Origin: an uncultured Oscillospiraceae bacterium
Lineage (GTDB): Bacteria > Bacillota > Clostridia > Oscillospirales > Ruminococcaceae
DNA length: 64,000 nucleotides
Assembly (NCBI GenBank): GCA_934457235.1
Contig: CAKSHT010000001.1
Location: 1 to 64,000, forward strand
Reading direction: 5' to 3'
Positions 1-7,467 of this stretch are shown here, piece by piece (positions within the stretch are counted from its first letter, which is position 1; every line of letters starts with the position of its first letter). Below the pieces are notes generated by a model. It was not told the origin of the DNA and searched no databases. It was given only the letters and a program-made list of their open reading frames with translations. The position numbers were made by a program, and so were the translations under genes.

Positions 1-600
1 GAGGAAGTATCCGCGTCCGCTGAGCCGGAAGCGCCCGTATATTCCGAGCCTGCGGCGGAAGTACCGACATATACCGAGCCGGAGACCCCGGCGTACACAG
101 AGCCGGAAGTCCCCGTATACACAGCACCCGCTGCGGAAGAGCCTGCGTATACAGAGCCCGTAACGGAAGAACCTGTATACACCGAGCATATCCCGGAAGA
201 GCCGGAGTACACCGAGCTTGTCGAGGAAGTATCCGCGTCCGCTGAGCCGGAAGCGCCCGTATATTCCGAGCCTGCGGCGGAAGTACCGACATATACCGAA
301 CCGGAGACCCCGGCGTACACAGAGCCGGAAGTTCCCGTATACACAGCCACCGCTTCGGAGGAGCCTGCGTATACAGAGCCCGTAACGGAAGAACCCGTAT
401 ACACCGAGCATATCCCGGAAGAGCCGGAGTACACCGAGCTTGTCGAGGAAGTATCCGCGTCAGCTGAGCCGGAAGAGCCCGTATATTCCGAGCCTGCGGC
501 GGAAGTACCGACATATACCGAGCCGGAGACCCCGGCGTACACAGAGCCGGAAGTCCCCGTATACACAGCCCCCGCTTCGGAAGAGCCTGCATATACTCAG
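1..600 (+). repeat. in-frame tandem repeat, 222-bp period
   Basis: The motif starting GAGGAAGTATCC occurs at 1, 223 and 445. This gives two full 222-bp units (74 codons each) and a third that decays after about 150 bases. The first two units differ at fewer than ten positions, mostly silent, so the duplication is recent or kept uniform by recombination. The array continues left of the window, so the copy number cannot be given. Each unit encodes a series of shorter Pro/Glu/Tyr repeats. Confidence 0.95.
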
Positions 601-2250
601 CCGGAATCTCCCGCAGAGCCTGCGGCTGATATCCCGGCTTATACAGCGCCTGAAATGTCCGCCTACAGCGAGCCGGAGATCCCTGCTTACCAGGAGCCTG
701 CGGCTTCTGCATTCCAGCAGCCGGAAGCGGCTTCCGAAAAGCCGGAGGATGACGGCGTTGACCTTGGCAAGCTGATCTACTGCCGTAACTGCGGTCAGGA
801 TATGTACGAAAAGGAGACCGTCTGCAAGAACTGCGGCTCTCCGAACAAGTGGAACGAAAAGCCGATACGCCACCCTGTTTCCGATGGCAAGACTAAGGAG
901 CAGAAGCAGGCTGTCAAGGTGTTCGGAATATTCCCGATACCCACAGTCATCGGCGCAGGCGTTGTCGTTGCCGGCGTCATAGCGCTGATAGTATGCACTA
1001 CCGCTGCGCAGAACAAGGGCAAGGAAAACGAGATGGTACAGGATAACAGCACCACGTTCTCCACTACCACGCCGGCTACCTCCGCAGATGAGCCGAGCCA
1101 GCCCGACGATACTTCTGCGCCCGACGTTTCCGAGCCTGTATCCGAGCCGGACGTTCAGCCGATCGTCAGTGAGCCTGCGGGCGTTGTAGAAACTGCCGAC
1201 GCTTCCGTGCCTGAGGATACTGCGGTTTCTGAGCCGGTTATCTCTGAGCCGGACGACGTTTCGGCTCCCGAAACAACTTCAGCGCCGGAGCATACTACGG
1301 CTACCTCCGCGACCACAAGACCTCCGGTGAATACGGCAGGCTCTTCCGCAACTACAAGACCTGCGGTAACTACTACCACCAGACCGGCTGTGACGACTGT
1401 GGCTCCTGCGGTAAGCAGCAAGCCCTCCGCTGCAGTTTCCAGCGAGGATAAGCAGCGCGCCAAGATGCTCGACGCGTTTGAGATCATTTCCGCTGAGGTG
1501 GGCAAGGCTCATGTTTATGCCCAGGCTACGGTTTACGCCTTGGACGACGGCAAGACAAGAACGTTCTACACCAGCGGCATGGCTAATACGCTGTCCTCCG
1601 GAAAGAGCAACGCGGCTTCCGCGCTCAAGAATGCAAAGCCCGGCTCCTCCGAGCTCACAAGCGCGTATACTTCGCTCCAGAAGCTGTACGACCTGTATGT
1701 TGATTACTACACCTACGTAACGACCTCCACTGACAGCAGCAGCACCTACTCCTCAAAGGAGACCACCAAGTGGGACGCTTATAACAACGCGGTCAAGAAC
1801 AGCTTCAATTACAGCAAGCTCCAGACCAAGAACCAGACCGATGCCGACAAGTCCCGCACATATGCTGAGATAATGACCGACGCCTCCTCTGCGGCAAGCA
1901 ACGCGGTGTCGCAGTTCGGCACCGTGCAGACCGCAGTCGAGAAGCTCAAGAGCGGCAGCTACGACAGCGAGGTAATGAGCACCATCTACAACGACAAGAC
2001 CACCGCGATACTCAAGGCGGCTGGCTATGAGCAGATAGTGACGAATTACTACAGCCTGCTGAACTCCGGAACTCCGTCCGCTTACACAAGTGCAAAGAGC
2101 TCCCTGTCCACGGCTTCCTCCAAGCTCGACGAGCTGCTCGGCGTATTCACGCTGGCTGGCTATAACGACCTGTCCGGATTCAAGTCCGAGTGCAGCTCCG
2201 CAGTCAAGGCAGTGAACAACGCGATAAGCGCTATCAATAAGGCACTGTGA
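1..2250 (+). CDS. repeat-rich membrane protein with zinc ribbon (5' end outside window)
   Basis: The reading frame is open from base 1, so the N-terminus lies upstream. The visible part has four zones. First comes an array rich in PVYTEP, PAYTEP and EEPVYTE units (about the first 200 residues). Next is a zinc ribbon with two CxxC pairs (CRNC near base 781 and CKNC near base 826). A single membrane segment follows near bases 925-1005. Then there is a long Ser/Thr/Pro/Glu linker (SEP and TTRP units) and a C-terminal helical region of about 260 residues with no motif I know. With the zinc ribbon on the cytoplasmic side, the linker and C-terminal region would be outside the cell. A double zinc ribbon before one membrane helix is common in Firmicute proteins of unknown role. 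The function is unknown. The stop is followed at once by a hairpin. Confidence 0.85.
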   Translation, partial: EEVSASAEPEAPVYSEPAAEVPTYTEPETPAYTEPEVPVYTAPAAEEPAYTEPVTEEPVYTEHIPEEPEYTELVEEVSASAEPEAPVYSEPAAEVPTYTEPETPAYTEPEVPVYTATASEEPAYTEPVTEEPVYTEHIPEEPEYTELVEEVSASAEPEEPVYSEPAAEVPTYTEPETPAYTEPEVPVYTAPASEEPAYTQPESPAEPAADIPAYTAPEMSAYSEPEIPAYQEPAASAFQQPEAASEKPEDDGVDLGKLIYCRNCGQDMYEKETVCKNCGSPNKWNEKPIRHPVSDGKTKEQKQAVKVFGIFPIPTVIGAGVVVAGVIALIVCTTAAQNKGKENEMVQDNSTTFSTTTPATSADEPSQPDDTSAPDVSEPVSEPDVQPIVSEPAGVVETADASVPEDTAVSEPVISEPDDVSAPETTSAPEHTTATSATTRPPVNTAGSSATTRPAVTTTTRPAVTTVAPAVSSKPSAAVSSEDKQRAKMLDAFEIISAEVGKAHVYAQATVYALDDGKTRTFYTSGMANTLSSGKSNAASALKNAKPGSSELTSAYTSLQKLYDLYVDYYTYVTTSTDSSSTYSSKETTKWDAYNNAVKNSFNYSKLQTKNQTDADKSRTYAEIMTDASSAASNAVSQFGTVQTAVEKLKSGSYDSEVMSTIYNDKTTAILKAAGYEQIVTNYYSLLNSGTPSAYTSAKSSLSTASSKLDELLGVFTLAGYNDLSGFKSECSSAVKAVNNAISAINKAL

Positions 2251-2260
2251 CAAATAATGA

Positions 2261-2283
2261 AATCCCCTGCATTGCGGGGGATT
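2261..2283 (+). terminator. terminator-like hairpin after the repeat protein
   Basis: A 5-6 bp C/G stem (TCCCC to GGGGGA) with an 8-base loop sits 10 bases after the stop codon. It lacks a clear T-run because the family 1 element starts directly after it. Confidence 0.5.
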
Positions 2284-2415
2284 CAGACTGTCGATAAAGG
2301 CGCATCTGCGTCGTCAGTTGTTGTTCGGCAGGCACAAAGCCTAGCCGAACAACAACAACTTCCTAGCATCTGCACCTTTCTCGGCAGTCTGGTGGAGTTA
2401 CTTTTTCGACAAGCA
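2284..2415 (+). repeat. family 1 hairpin element, copy A
   Basis: This element is long and almost fully self-complementary. The outer arms (AGACTGTCGA..AAAGG and CCTTT.TCGGCAGTCT) pair. An inner 13-bp stem (GTTGTTGTTCGGC with its complement) encloses the loop AGGCACAAAGCCT. It ends in CTTTTTCGACAAGC, the right end also used by family 2. It is homologous to copy B at 31379. The outer arms and loop are conserved, while the inner stem has a different but still perfectly paired sequence. Confidence 0.85.
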
Positions 2416-2416
2416 A

Positions 2417-2651
2417 AATCCCCCGAAATCCGGGGGATTGAGACCGTCGAAAAAGTCACTAAAGTGACTTTTCCGACGAACATCCGCCCTGCGCGCACGG
2501 TTTGTCGGCATAGCCGACAAACCGCACACTTGTGCGGATAGAAGTATTTTTTGACCCGGCAAAGCTGGGTCAAAAAATTGATTTTAAAAGCCCGCTTCGC
2601 GGGCAATATTTACTTTTTCGACAGACTGAATCCCCCGAAATCCGGGGGATT
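2417..2651. repeat. identical 23-bp hairpins flanking family 2 copy A
   Basis: The same 23-base hairpin (stem CCCCC/GGGGG around GAAATC, with AAT and ATT ends) is present at 2417-2439 and 2629-2651. Exactly one family 2 element lies between them. A third copy of the stem in opposite orientation lies at 2673-2697 and serves as the terminator of the ttcA-like gene. Confidence 0.9.
2440..2628 (+). repeat. family 2 multi-hairpin element, copy A
   Basis: This 189-bp element has four successive hairpins inside inverted ends GTCGAAAAAG and CTTTTTCGAC. Hairpin 1 is AAAAGTCAC/GTGACTTTT. Hairpin 2 is a long stem closed by ATCCGC/GCGGAT with an inner GGTTTGTCGGC stem. Hairpin 3 is TTTTTTGACCC/GGGTCAAAAAA. 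Hairpin 4 is GCCCGC-TTC-GCGGGC. It is homologous to copies at 12654 and 33541, where several stems change by paired substitutions. No open frame spans it convincingly. Confidence 0.88.
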
Positions 2652-2672
2652 TTGTTATACACATAACTAAAA

Positions 2673-2697
2673 AACTCCCCCGGATTTCGGGGGAGTT
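2673..2697 (-). terminator. intrinsic terminator of the ttcA-like gene
   Basis: A perfect C/G-rich stem (ACTCCCCC/GGGGGAGT) lies six bases past the minus-strand stop and is followed on that strand by six T. Confidence 0.85.
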
Positions 2698-2703
2698 AGT
2701 CCG

Positions 2704-3837
2704 TTAATCATCGTACCCGTCAAGGAACGTATGAATTTCGCCGTCCAGCTTGTAGGAGATTATCTTGTTCAGCTTGATGTTCTCCACGCTGCGGAATATG
2801 TTCATAACCACCTGCGGATTCTCCTCGGAAAGCTCTGCGATCAGCTGCTTTATTGCCTGGCGCTTGGAACGCGCCGCGCCGTCCGGATTGCATGTTGTGC
2901 AGGTGTCCGTGAACCGGCACGCGCACTGTATGAAGTGCAGGTCGTTGTAGCGCGCCCAGTGCTTTATTTCGTCCTCGCGGATAAAGTACATCGGGCGTAT
3001 CAGCTGCATTCCCGGAAAGTTCGCACTGTGCAGCTTCGGCATCATGGTTTCCACCTGTCCGCCGTATATCATGCTCATCAGTATTGTTTCGATAACGTCG
3101 TCGAAATGGTGTCCCAGGGCTATCTTATTGCAGCCGAGCTGCTTCGCTTTATTGTAGAGGTGTCCGCGGCGCATTCTCGCGCAGAGGTAGCACGGATTAT
3201 TCTGTACATTGTAGACGGAATTGAAGATGTCCGTTTCAAATACCGTTATCGGTATCCCCATTAACTTGGCGTTCGCTTCGATTATCGCGCGGTTTTCGCT
3301 GCTGTATCCGGGATCCATTACAAGGAAAACCAGATCGAAATCAAACTTGCGGTGGCGCTTTATCTCCTGGAACAGCTTCGCCATCAGCATTGAGTCCTTG
3401 CCGCCGGAGATGCACACCGCAACGCGGTCGCCGGGCTTCAGAAGCTCGTATTCGTTCAGAGCCTTCGCGAACTTGCTGAATATGCTGCGGTGGAATTTTT
3501 TCGTAAGGCTGCGCTCTATCTCCAGGGCGCGGTCGGCGCTGCTCTGGAGCGCTATTTTTTCTCCGAGCCAGCGGACGTATCCGCCGGTCAGGTTCACGGC
3601 GTCGTAGCCCTGGGCGCGGAGGTCCTCAGCGATGTTCTCGCTGATTATACCGCTGCGGCAGCAGACTACTATGCACTTGTCGTGCGGAAGTCCGGCGGAT
3701 CCGATGTCGTCCGGCGCGATGTTCACGGCGCCGTCGATATGACCGAGGGCAAACGCCGCGCTGTCACGGACATCTATTACGGTGTATGCATCGGGGGATA
3801 ATTCCCGGAGTTCTCCGGCGGTGATCTCTTCTCTCAT
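2704..3837 (-). CDS. ttcA: rhodanese-TtcA fusion, tRNA 2-thiolation PP-loop protein
   Basis: The predicted product is 377 residues. The N-terminal third is a rhodanese domain whose active loop is CRSG (Cys about 60). The rest is a PP-loop ATPase with SGGKDS (about 144-149), the CYLC pair (about 216/219), ALGHHFDD and a late CTTC pair. This matches the TtcA family, which activates tRNA with ATP and adds sulfur to cytidine 32 using an Fe-S cluster. The fused rhodanese could deliver persulfide sulfur (inference). The ATG at 3837 is preferred because AGAGAGG lies seven bases before it; an in-frame ATG at 3861 has no such site. Related thiolases (TtuA type) cannot be fully excluded. Confidence 0.85.
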   Translation of the reverse strand: MREEITAGELRELSPDAYTVIDVRDSAAFALGHIDGAVNIAPDDIGSAGLPHDKCIVVCCRSGIISENIAEDLRAQGYDAVNLTGGYVRWLGEKIALQSSADRALEIERSLTKKFHRSIFSKFAKALNEYELLKPGDRVAVCISGGKDSMLMAKLFQEIKRHRKFDFDLVFLVMDPGYSSENRAIIEANAKLMGIPITVFETDIFNSVYNVQNNPCYLCARMRRGHLYNKAKQLGCNKIALGHHFDDVIETILMSMIYGGQVETMMPKLHSANFPGMQLIRPMYFIREDEIKHWARYNDLHFIQCACRFTDTCTTCNPDGAARSKRQAIKQLIAELSEENPQVVMNIFRSVENIKLNKIISYKLDGEIHTFLDGYDD

Positions 3838-3869
3838 TGCGGTTCCTCTCTTTTTTATCATTCCGACAT

Positions 3870-3898
3870 ATTATAACACCTTTCGGGGCGGTTGTCAA
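3870..3898 (-). promoter_or_regulatory. sigma-A promoter for the ttcA-like gene
   Basis: On the minus strand, TTGACA and TATAAT are separated by 17 bases, about 33 bases before the chosen start codon. Confidence 0.85.
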
Positions 3899-3963
3899 TA
3901 AATCCGCGCTGAAAAAACCGCACGGCTGTGTAAACAGAAGTATTTCCAGGTTAATCAGGCAAA

Positions 3964-3994
3964 AGAACCGCGCCGGAATTTCCGGAGCGGTTCT
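3964..3994 (-). terminator. terminator of the flavin reductase gene
   Basis: The stem AGAACCGCGCCGG/CCGGAGCGGTTCT (one mismatch) begins 22 bases past the stop and is followed by a run of T on the minus strand. Confidence 0.85.
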
Positions 3995-4015
3995 GGTTAT
4001 CATCAGTTCTGAATA

Positions 4016-4588
4016 TCAGAGGTACTTTTCCTCTCTTACCCTGTTGCCGTCACTGAAAGCCTTTCCGACAACCTCGCCGATAACGCGGTAGGTGTTGTTT
4101 ACCGGGTCGAATGTTATCGGGCGGAGCTTGTCCGGGTCGATTTTTCCGTCGGTGAGTACGCTCTCGTCGGCGCTTACGTTCACGATCTCGCCTACCATTA
4201 TCATGCTCTCGGGGTCGTAGCTTACGAGCCTGCACTCAACGGTCATGGGAAGCTCTATGATCACCGGCGCGTCCACAAATTCAGCCTTCTCGGTGTGCAG
4301 GAACGCACGATCCAGCTTGTCAGGCACCTTGTTTCCGGATTCTATACCAACATAGTCGCACTCGGCAACGTGGCGTGCGGTCGCCATGCTGACGGTGAAC
4401 GCTTTCTTCGCCAGTATATTCTTGACGGTCTTGTGACCGGCGCTCAGGCACATTGATATCTGCTTGTCGTCGCTGATTCCGCCCCATGCCGCATTCATTG
4501 CGTCCGGTGTTCCGTTTTCGTCATAGCTCGCGATGATGAAAACCGGCTGAGGGTAGGTCCATGGCTTTGCTCCGAAATTTTTTCTCAT
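4016..4588 (-). CDS. flavin reductase-like FMN-binding split-barrel protein
   Basis: The product is 190 residues, starting MRKNFGAKPW, with the Tyr-Pro-Gln-Pro-Val opening, the NAAWGG segment and the MVGEIV segment typical of the flavoredoxin/flavin reductase-like split barrel. These proteins bind FMN and pass electrons; the natural partner cannot be read from the sequence. The ATG at 4588 has a strong AGGAGG site five to six bases upstream; an upstream in-frame ATG at 4657 lies inside the promoter and is rejected. The gene stands alone. Its promoter has the geometry of a MerR-controlled promoter, so it is probably inducible. Confidence 0.85.
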   Translation of the reverse strand: MRKNFGAKPWTYPQPVFIIASYDENGTPDAMNAAWGGISDDKQISMCLSAGHKTVKNILAKKAFTVSMATARHVAECDYVGIESGNKVPDKLDRAFLHTEKAEFVDAPVIIELPMTVECRLVSYDPESMIMVGEIVNVSADESVLTDGKIDPDKLRPITFDPVNNTYRVIGEVVGKAFSDGNRVREEKYL

Positions 4589-4661
4589 AATATTACCTCC
4601 TGTTATATCTGCGGGATATACTCCGCTATGTTGTATGGCACGTCGGTGTTCCGACAATTAT

Positions 4662-4692
4662 ATTATACACCCTGGAGCGTACTCCAGGTCAA
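4662..4692 (-). promoter_or_regulatory. MerR-type operator/promoter (19-bp spacer with dyad)
   Basis: On the minus strand the boxes are TTGACC and TATAAT with a 19-bp spacer. A dyad CCTGGAG-TACG-CTCCAGG sits between and over them. An over-long spacer with a central dyad is the hallmark of promoters remodelled by MerR-family activators (NmlR/AdhR-like operators look very similar). No merR-type gene lies in this window. Confidence 0.8.
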
Positions 4693-4747
4693 GTGCTCCG
4701 GCAAAATTTCACAGTATTTTCAGACTTCCGGATATCAGCGTTTCTGC

Positions 4748-4776
4748 TTGCATTCTGCGATGAAATATGTTATACT
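4748..4776 (+). promoter_or_regulatory. promoter of thiT-like gene
   Basis: TTGCAT and TATACT are separated by 17 bases. The leader after it is only about 20 bases, too short for a TPP riboswitch. Confidence 0.7.
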
Positions 4777-4803
4777 TAATCGTATAAAAAGAAAGGAGCT
4801 AGC

Positions 4804-5388
4804 ATGAGCAATAAAAAAATAGACGTAAAGAAGCTTACAATGAGCGCTGTAATGCTGGCGCTCTCGTTCGTGCTGAGCCTTGTAAAGGTGTTTGAAATGC
4901 CGCTGGGCGGCTCTGTGACGCTGTTCAGCATGCTCCCCGTGTGCATGCTTTCGATAATGTACGGCTGCCGCTGTGGTCTGCTGTGTACGTTCGTTTACTC
5001 CCTTACGCAGCTCGCGATGGGCGTCGGCGCGGTCGCAGGCTGGGGACTTACTCCAGCGGTTTTCGTCGGCTGCCTGGCGTTCGACTACATAATCGCGTTT
5101 ACCGTCCTGGGGTTCGCGGGGCTTTTCCGCACTAAGGGCGTACCGGGCTACATTGCGGGGATCGCCTTCGCCATCGTCATGCGAATGGTCAGCCACGTCA
5201 TCAGCGGTGTTTTCTTTTTCGCAAGCTGGGCGCCGGATGGCTGGAATCCGCTGGCGTACTCCCTGGCGTACAACGGAGCCTATATGCTGCCGGAGCTGGT
5301 GTTCACGTTTACGGGAGCCATTCTGCTTCTCAAGGAGCCGCATACATCAAAACTGTTCAAGGTGTACGATACCAACAAGGCTGTCTGA
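4804..5388 (+). CDS. thiT: ThiT-like ECF transporter S component (thiamine)
   Basis: The product is 194 residues with about six hydrophobic segments. The pattern matches the YuaJ/ThiT family: a short basic N-terminus with LTMSAVMLALS, then PLGGSVTLFSMLP, YGCRCGLL and a conserved Trp-rich late region. ThiT binds thiamine and works with the shared EcfA/A'/T module, which is not encoded here. The ATG has AAAGGAG five bases upstream. No TPP riboswitch is seen before it, which is unusual for this family. Assignment to thiamine is by resemblance; another vitamin-type substrate is possible. Confidence 0.8.
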   Translation: MSNKKIDVKKLTMSAVMLALSFVLSLVKVFEMPLGGSVTLFSMLPVCMLSIMYGCRCGLLCTFVYSLTQLAMGVGAVAGWGLTPAVFVGCLAFDYIIAFTVLGFAGLFRTKGVPGYIAGIAFAIVMRMVSHVISGVFFFASWAPDGWNPLAYSLAYNGAYMLPELVFTFTGAILLLKEPHTSKLFKVYDTNKAV

Positions 5389-5391
5389 GCA

Positions 5392-5420
5392 TTGACATTT
5401 ATCCTGTATAATGCTATAAT
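5392..5420 (+). promoter_or_regulatory. promoter of GDSL hydrolase operon
   Basis: TTGACA and TATAAT are separated by 17 bases. They lie just after the thiT-like stop codon and about 50 bases before the next start. Confidence 0.85.
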
Positions 5421-5472
5421 ACTACTATAGTCAAACCCCATGTATATCATGTGTATAAGGAAATAGACAATT

Positions 5473-6102
5473 ATGAGCGAAGAAATATGGACCAAGGAAT
5501 ACAAGATAGAGCGTTACCGCAGGCTCAACGCCACGGCTGAAAAGGGCAGCGTGCTGTTTGCAGGCTCCTCGCTGATGGAGATGTTCCCAGTGGAGAAGTT
5601 TTCGGAAGATCTTCCGGTGACGGTATATAACCGCGGAGTCGGCGGATTTGTTACAGACGAGCTGCTGGAGAACCTCGACGTATGCATACTTGACCTGGAG
5701 CCGCGTAAGCTGTTCATCAACATCGGCACGAACGATTTAAGCGATTCGTCGAAATCTGTCGAAAAGGTCATGGAGAATTACGCCGAGATACTCACCCGCG
5801 TACGTGCGGCGCTGCCGGATATTAAGCTGTACATCATGGCGTATTATCCCGTGAACTACGACGCGGCTACTCCAGAGATGAAGGAGTGCCTGAAGATACG
5901 CAGCAACGAGAAGATAAACCAGGCGAACAGCTGCCTAATGCAGCTTGCCGTGCGTTTCGGCGGGACGTACATCAACGTGAACTCGCCGCTGACGGACAAG
6001 CAGGGCAGACTGAAAGCGGAATACACCTTCGAGGGAATGCACATCAATGAGGACGGCTACCGCGCTATCTATCCGGGAGTAAAGAAGTTCATTCTGGAAT
6101 GA
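5473..6102 (+). CDS. SGNH/GDSL-family esterase or hydrolase
   Basis: The product is 209 residues. Block I is FAGSSLME, with Ser as nucleophile in a GSS variant. GVGG supplies the oxyanion Gly, IGTNDL is block III with its Asn, and GMHINEDGY near the C-terminus carries the catalytic His. There is no signal peptide, so it acts in the cytoplasm. The substrate is unknown; the family includes carbohydrate acetyl esterases and lysophospholipases. The stop overlaps the next start (ATGA), so the two genes are translated together. Confidence 0.85.
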   Translation: MSEEIWTKEYKIERYRRLNATAEKGSVLFAGSSLMEMFPVEKFSEDLPVTVYNRGVGGFVTDELLENLDVCILDLEPRKLFINIGTNDLSDSSKSVEKVMENYAEILTRVRAALPDIKLYIMAYYPVNYDAATPEMKECLKIRSNEKINQANSCLMQLAVRFGGTYINVNSPLTDKQGRLKAEYTFEGMHINEDGYRAIYPGVKKFILE

Positions 6103-6782
6103 AAACGCTTAAATTCCCGGACGGCAGCACGATAGACTACGAGCTGACCCGCAAGCCGGTGAAGAATGTGAACCTACGCGTTAAGGAGGACGGTACGCTG
6201 CGTATTTCGGCGAACAGCCGCGTGAGCGTCCGGCACATAGAAGAGTTCATAGTATCGCAGCAGGCGTTCATAGTCAGGGCGCTGGAGCGTATCCGGGCGC
6301 GTTCGCAGGAGAATGCGATATCCGACAGCGTTCGCTGGCTCGGCAGGGAGTACCCCATACGGGTGATATCCAACAGCCGTGAGTGCGCCGTGCTGGAGCA
6401 GGACGAGCTGCGGGTGTTCACGAGGATCACGGAGCAGGAGCACGTCCGGCAGATGGTACAGCGCTGGCTGGCGGAGAATTTCACGCAGCTCTGCCGGGAG
6501 CTGAACGCCGAGGTGCGCAGCGCGCTCATCGCGGACGGAATAAATCCGCCGCCGACGCGCATAACTATAAAGGACATGAAATCCCGCTGGGGAAGCTGCA
6601 CCTGGGCCAAGGGGCACATCTCGATAAACTTCCGGCTGGCGGCGTACCCCAGGAACACCGTGCTTTCCGTGTTCTGGCATGAGTATTCGCACTACTGGCA
6701 CCATGACCACTCTGCGAGATTTTACGCGTTCCTGGAGCAGCACTACCCGGAATACCGCAGGTGGAATTCTCTGCTGAAATAA
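6099..6782 (+). CDS. YgjP/SprT-like zinc metallopeptidase (DUF45)
   Basis: The product is 227 residues. The C-terminal half has SRWGSCT followed by the zinc site HEYSHYWHHDHS (HExxH) and the downstream HYPEYRRW segment, the signature of the M48-like YgjP family (WG-domain metallopeptidases). These are cytosolic, and their role is poorly known. The N-terminal half is the basic beta-rich part usual for the family. The start overlaps the preceding stop by four bases. Confidence 0.88.
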   Translation: MKTLKFPDGSTIDYELTRKPVKNVNLRVKEDGTLRISANSRVSVRHIEEFIVSQQAFIVRALERIRARSQENAISDSVRWLGREYPIRVISNSRECAVLEQDELRVFTRITEQEHVRQMVQRWLAENFTQLCRELNAEVRSALIADGINPPPTRITIKDMKSRWGSCTWAKGHISINFRLAAYPRNTVLSVFWHEYSHYWHHDHSARFYAFLEQHYPEYRRWNSLLK

Positions 6783-6807
6783 CTCTGAGTATTACAAGGG
6801 CGCAAAA

Positions 6808-6840
6808 AGATTCCCCTCCGTATAGTGCGGAGAGGAATCT
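6808..6840 (-). terminator. terminator of the queT-like gene
   Basis: A long imperfect stem (AGATTCC/GGAATCT outside, CTCCG/CGGAG inside) is followed by five T on the minus strand. It also lies 26 bases past the convergent peptidase gene. Confidence 0.8.
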
Positions 6841-6845
6841 GCATA

Positions 6846-7385
6846 TCAGATCTGTTCTGCCTTCTTGGCCTTGAAGTAGTTGGGCTTGTTCGCGCCGATA
6901 ACTTCCATCAGCTTGCCGCTGCGCTCGAACACGAGCTTGAACAGTACGCAGCCGATTACAGTTACTACTGCCAGCTCGCCGGCGCCGACGGTTATCATGT
7001 TGAACCATACGGGCGGCTCATTGCCGTAGCAGATGTAAAGCTCGATGGGAATGATGATTCCGTTGCTTACCACCGGCAGCAGGGAAGCCACCCAGATGTT
7101 CCTGATATAGAACATGGGAATGACCGCGATAGCCGTTGCAAGCGTACCGAAGATCATATCCATCAGCGCCATCGGACTGAAGCAGTTCGCGATGAAGCAG
7201 CCGAGGATAAGCGCAACGCTGTAGTCCTTGCGGTAGAAGCACAGCAGCACCAGTATCTCGGAGAAACGGAACTGCACTGCGCCGAAGCTGAGTCCGGGAA
7301 GCGCGAGGGTCAGCGCGGCATAGACTGCGGCGACAAGCGCCAGTCGGGCGAGGTTCTTGGTTTCAAAGATCTTGTTTCTGGACAT
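6846..7385 (-). CDS. queT: QueT-family transporter (queuosine precursor S component)
   Basis: The product is 179 residues with five or six membrane segments. After a short basic start it has LARLALVAAVYAALTLALP, GAVQFRFSEIL and the IANCFSPM region characteristic of QueT, the S component of an ECF transporter for preQ1/preQ0 or queuine. The ATG has AAGGAG seven bases upstream. The leader ends in a structure resembling a preQ1-I riboswitch that overlaps this ribosome binding site, which fits the assigned substrate. Confidence 0.85.
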   Translation of the reverse strand: MSRNKIFETKNLARLALVAAVYAALTLALPGLSFGAVQFRFSEILVLLCFYRKDYSVALILGCFIANCFSPMALMDMIFGTLATAIAVIPMFYIRNIWVASLLPVVSNGIIIPIELYICYGNEPPVWFNMITVGAGELAVVTVIGCVLFKLVFERSGKLMEVIGANKPNYFKAKKAEQI

Positions 7386-7390
7386 AAAAA

Positions 7391-7434
7391 AACTCCTTGT
7401 TTTTTAACGGTGGTTGGACAAAGAAAACACCGTA
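7391..7434 (-). promoter_or_regulatory. candidate preQ1-I type riboswitch before queT
   Basis: On the minus strand the stem ACGGTG/CACCGT encloses a pyrimidine-rich loop. It is followed directly by an A-rich tail (TAAAAAACAAGGAG) that includes the Shine-Dalgarno site. The loop CTTTGT can pair with ACAAGG of the tail, giving the H-type pseudoknot layout of preQ1-I aptamers. Size, order and the A-rich tail fit; the loop is longer than usual, so this is a candidate only. Confidence 0.45.
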
Positions 7435-7467
7435 TTTGATTTTCCGTGCACATTCAGCACGGTTAAT

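Noticed and set aside
440-873. Open frames on both strands over the first repeat array
   Set aside because: They are alternative-frame readings of the low-complexity repeat in the plus-strand frame that runs from base 1 to 2250; they have no ribosome binding sites and Arg/Ser/Leu-only content.
2284-2415. Family 1 as a retron or group II intron fragment
   Set aside because: No reverse transcriptase is in the window, and the catalytic intron domain V sequence is not seen.
2257-2606. Short open frames across the hairpin block after the first gene
   Set aside because: They run through inverted repeats, have no ribosome binding site and do not match between copies of the same element.
4777-4803. 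TPP riboswitch before thiT
   Set aside because: The leader is only about 25 bases, and no CTGAGA or thi-box sequence is present.
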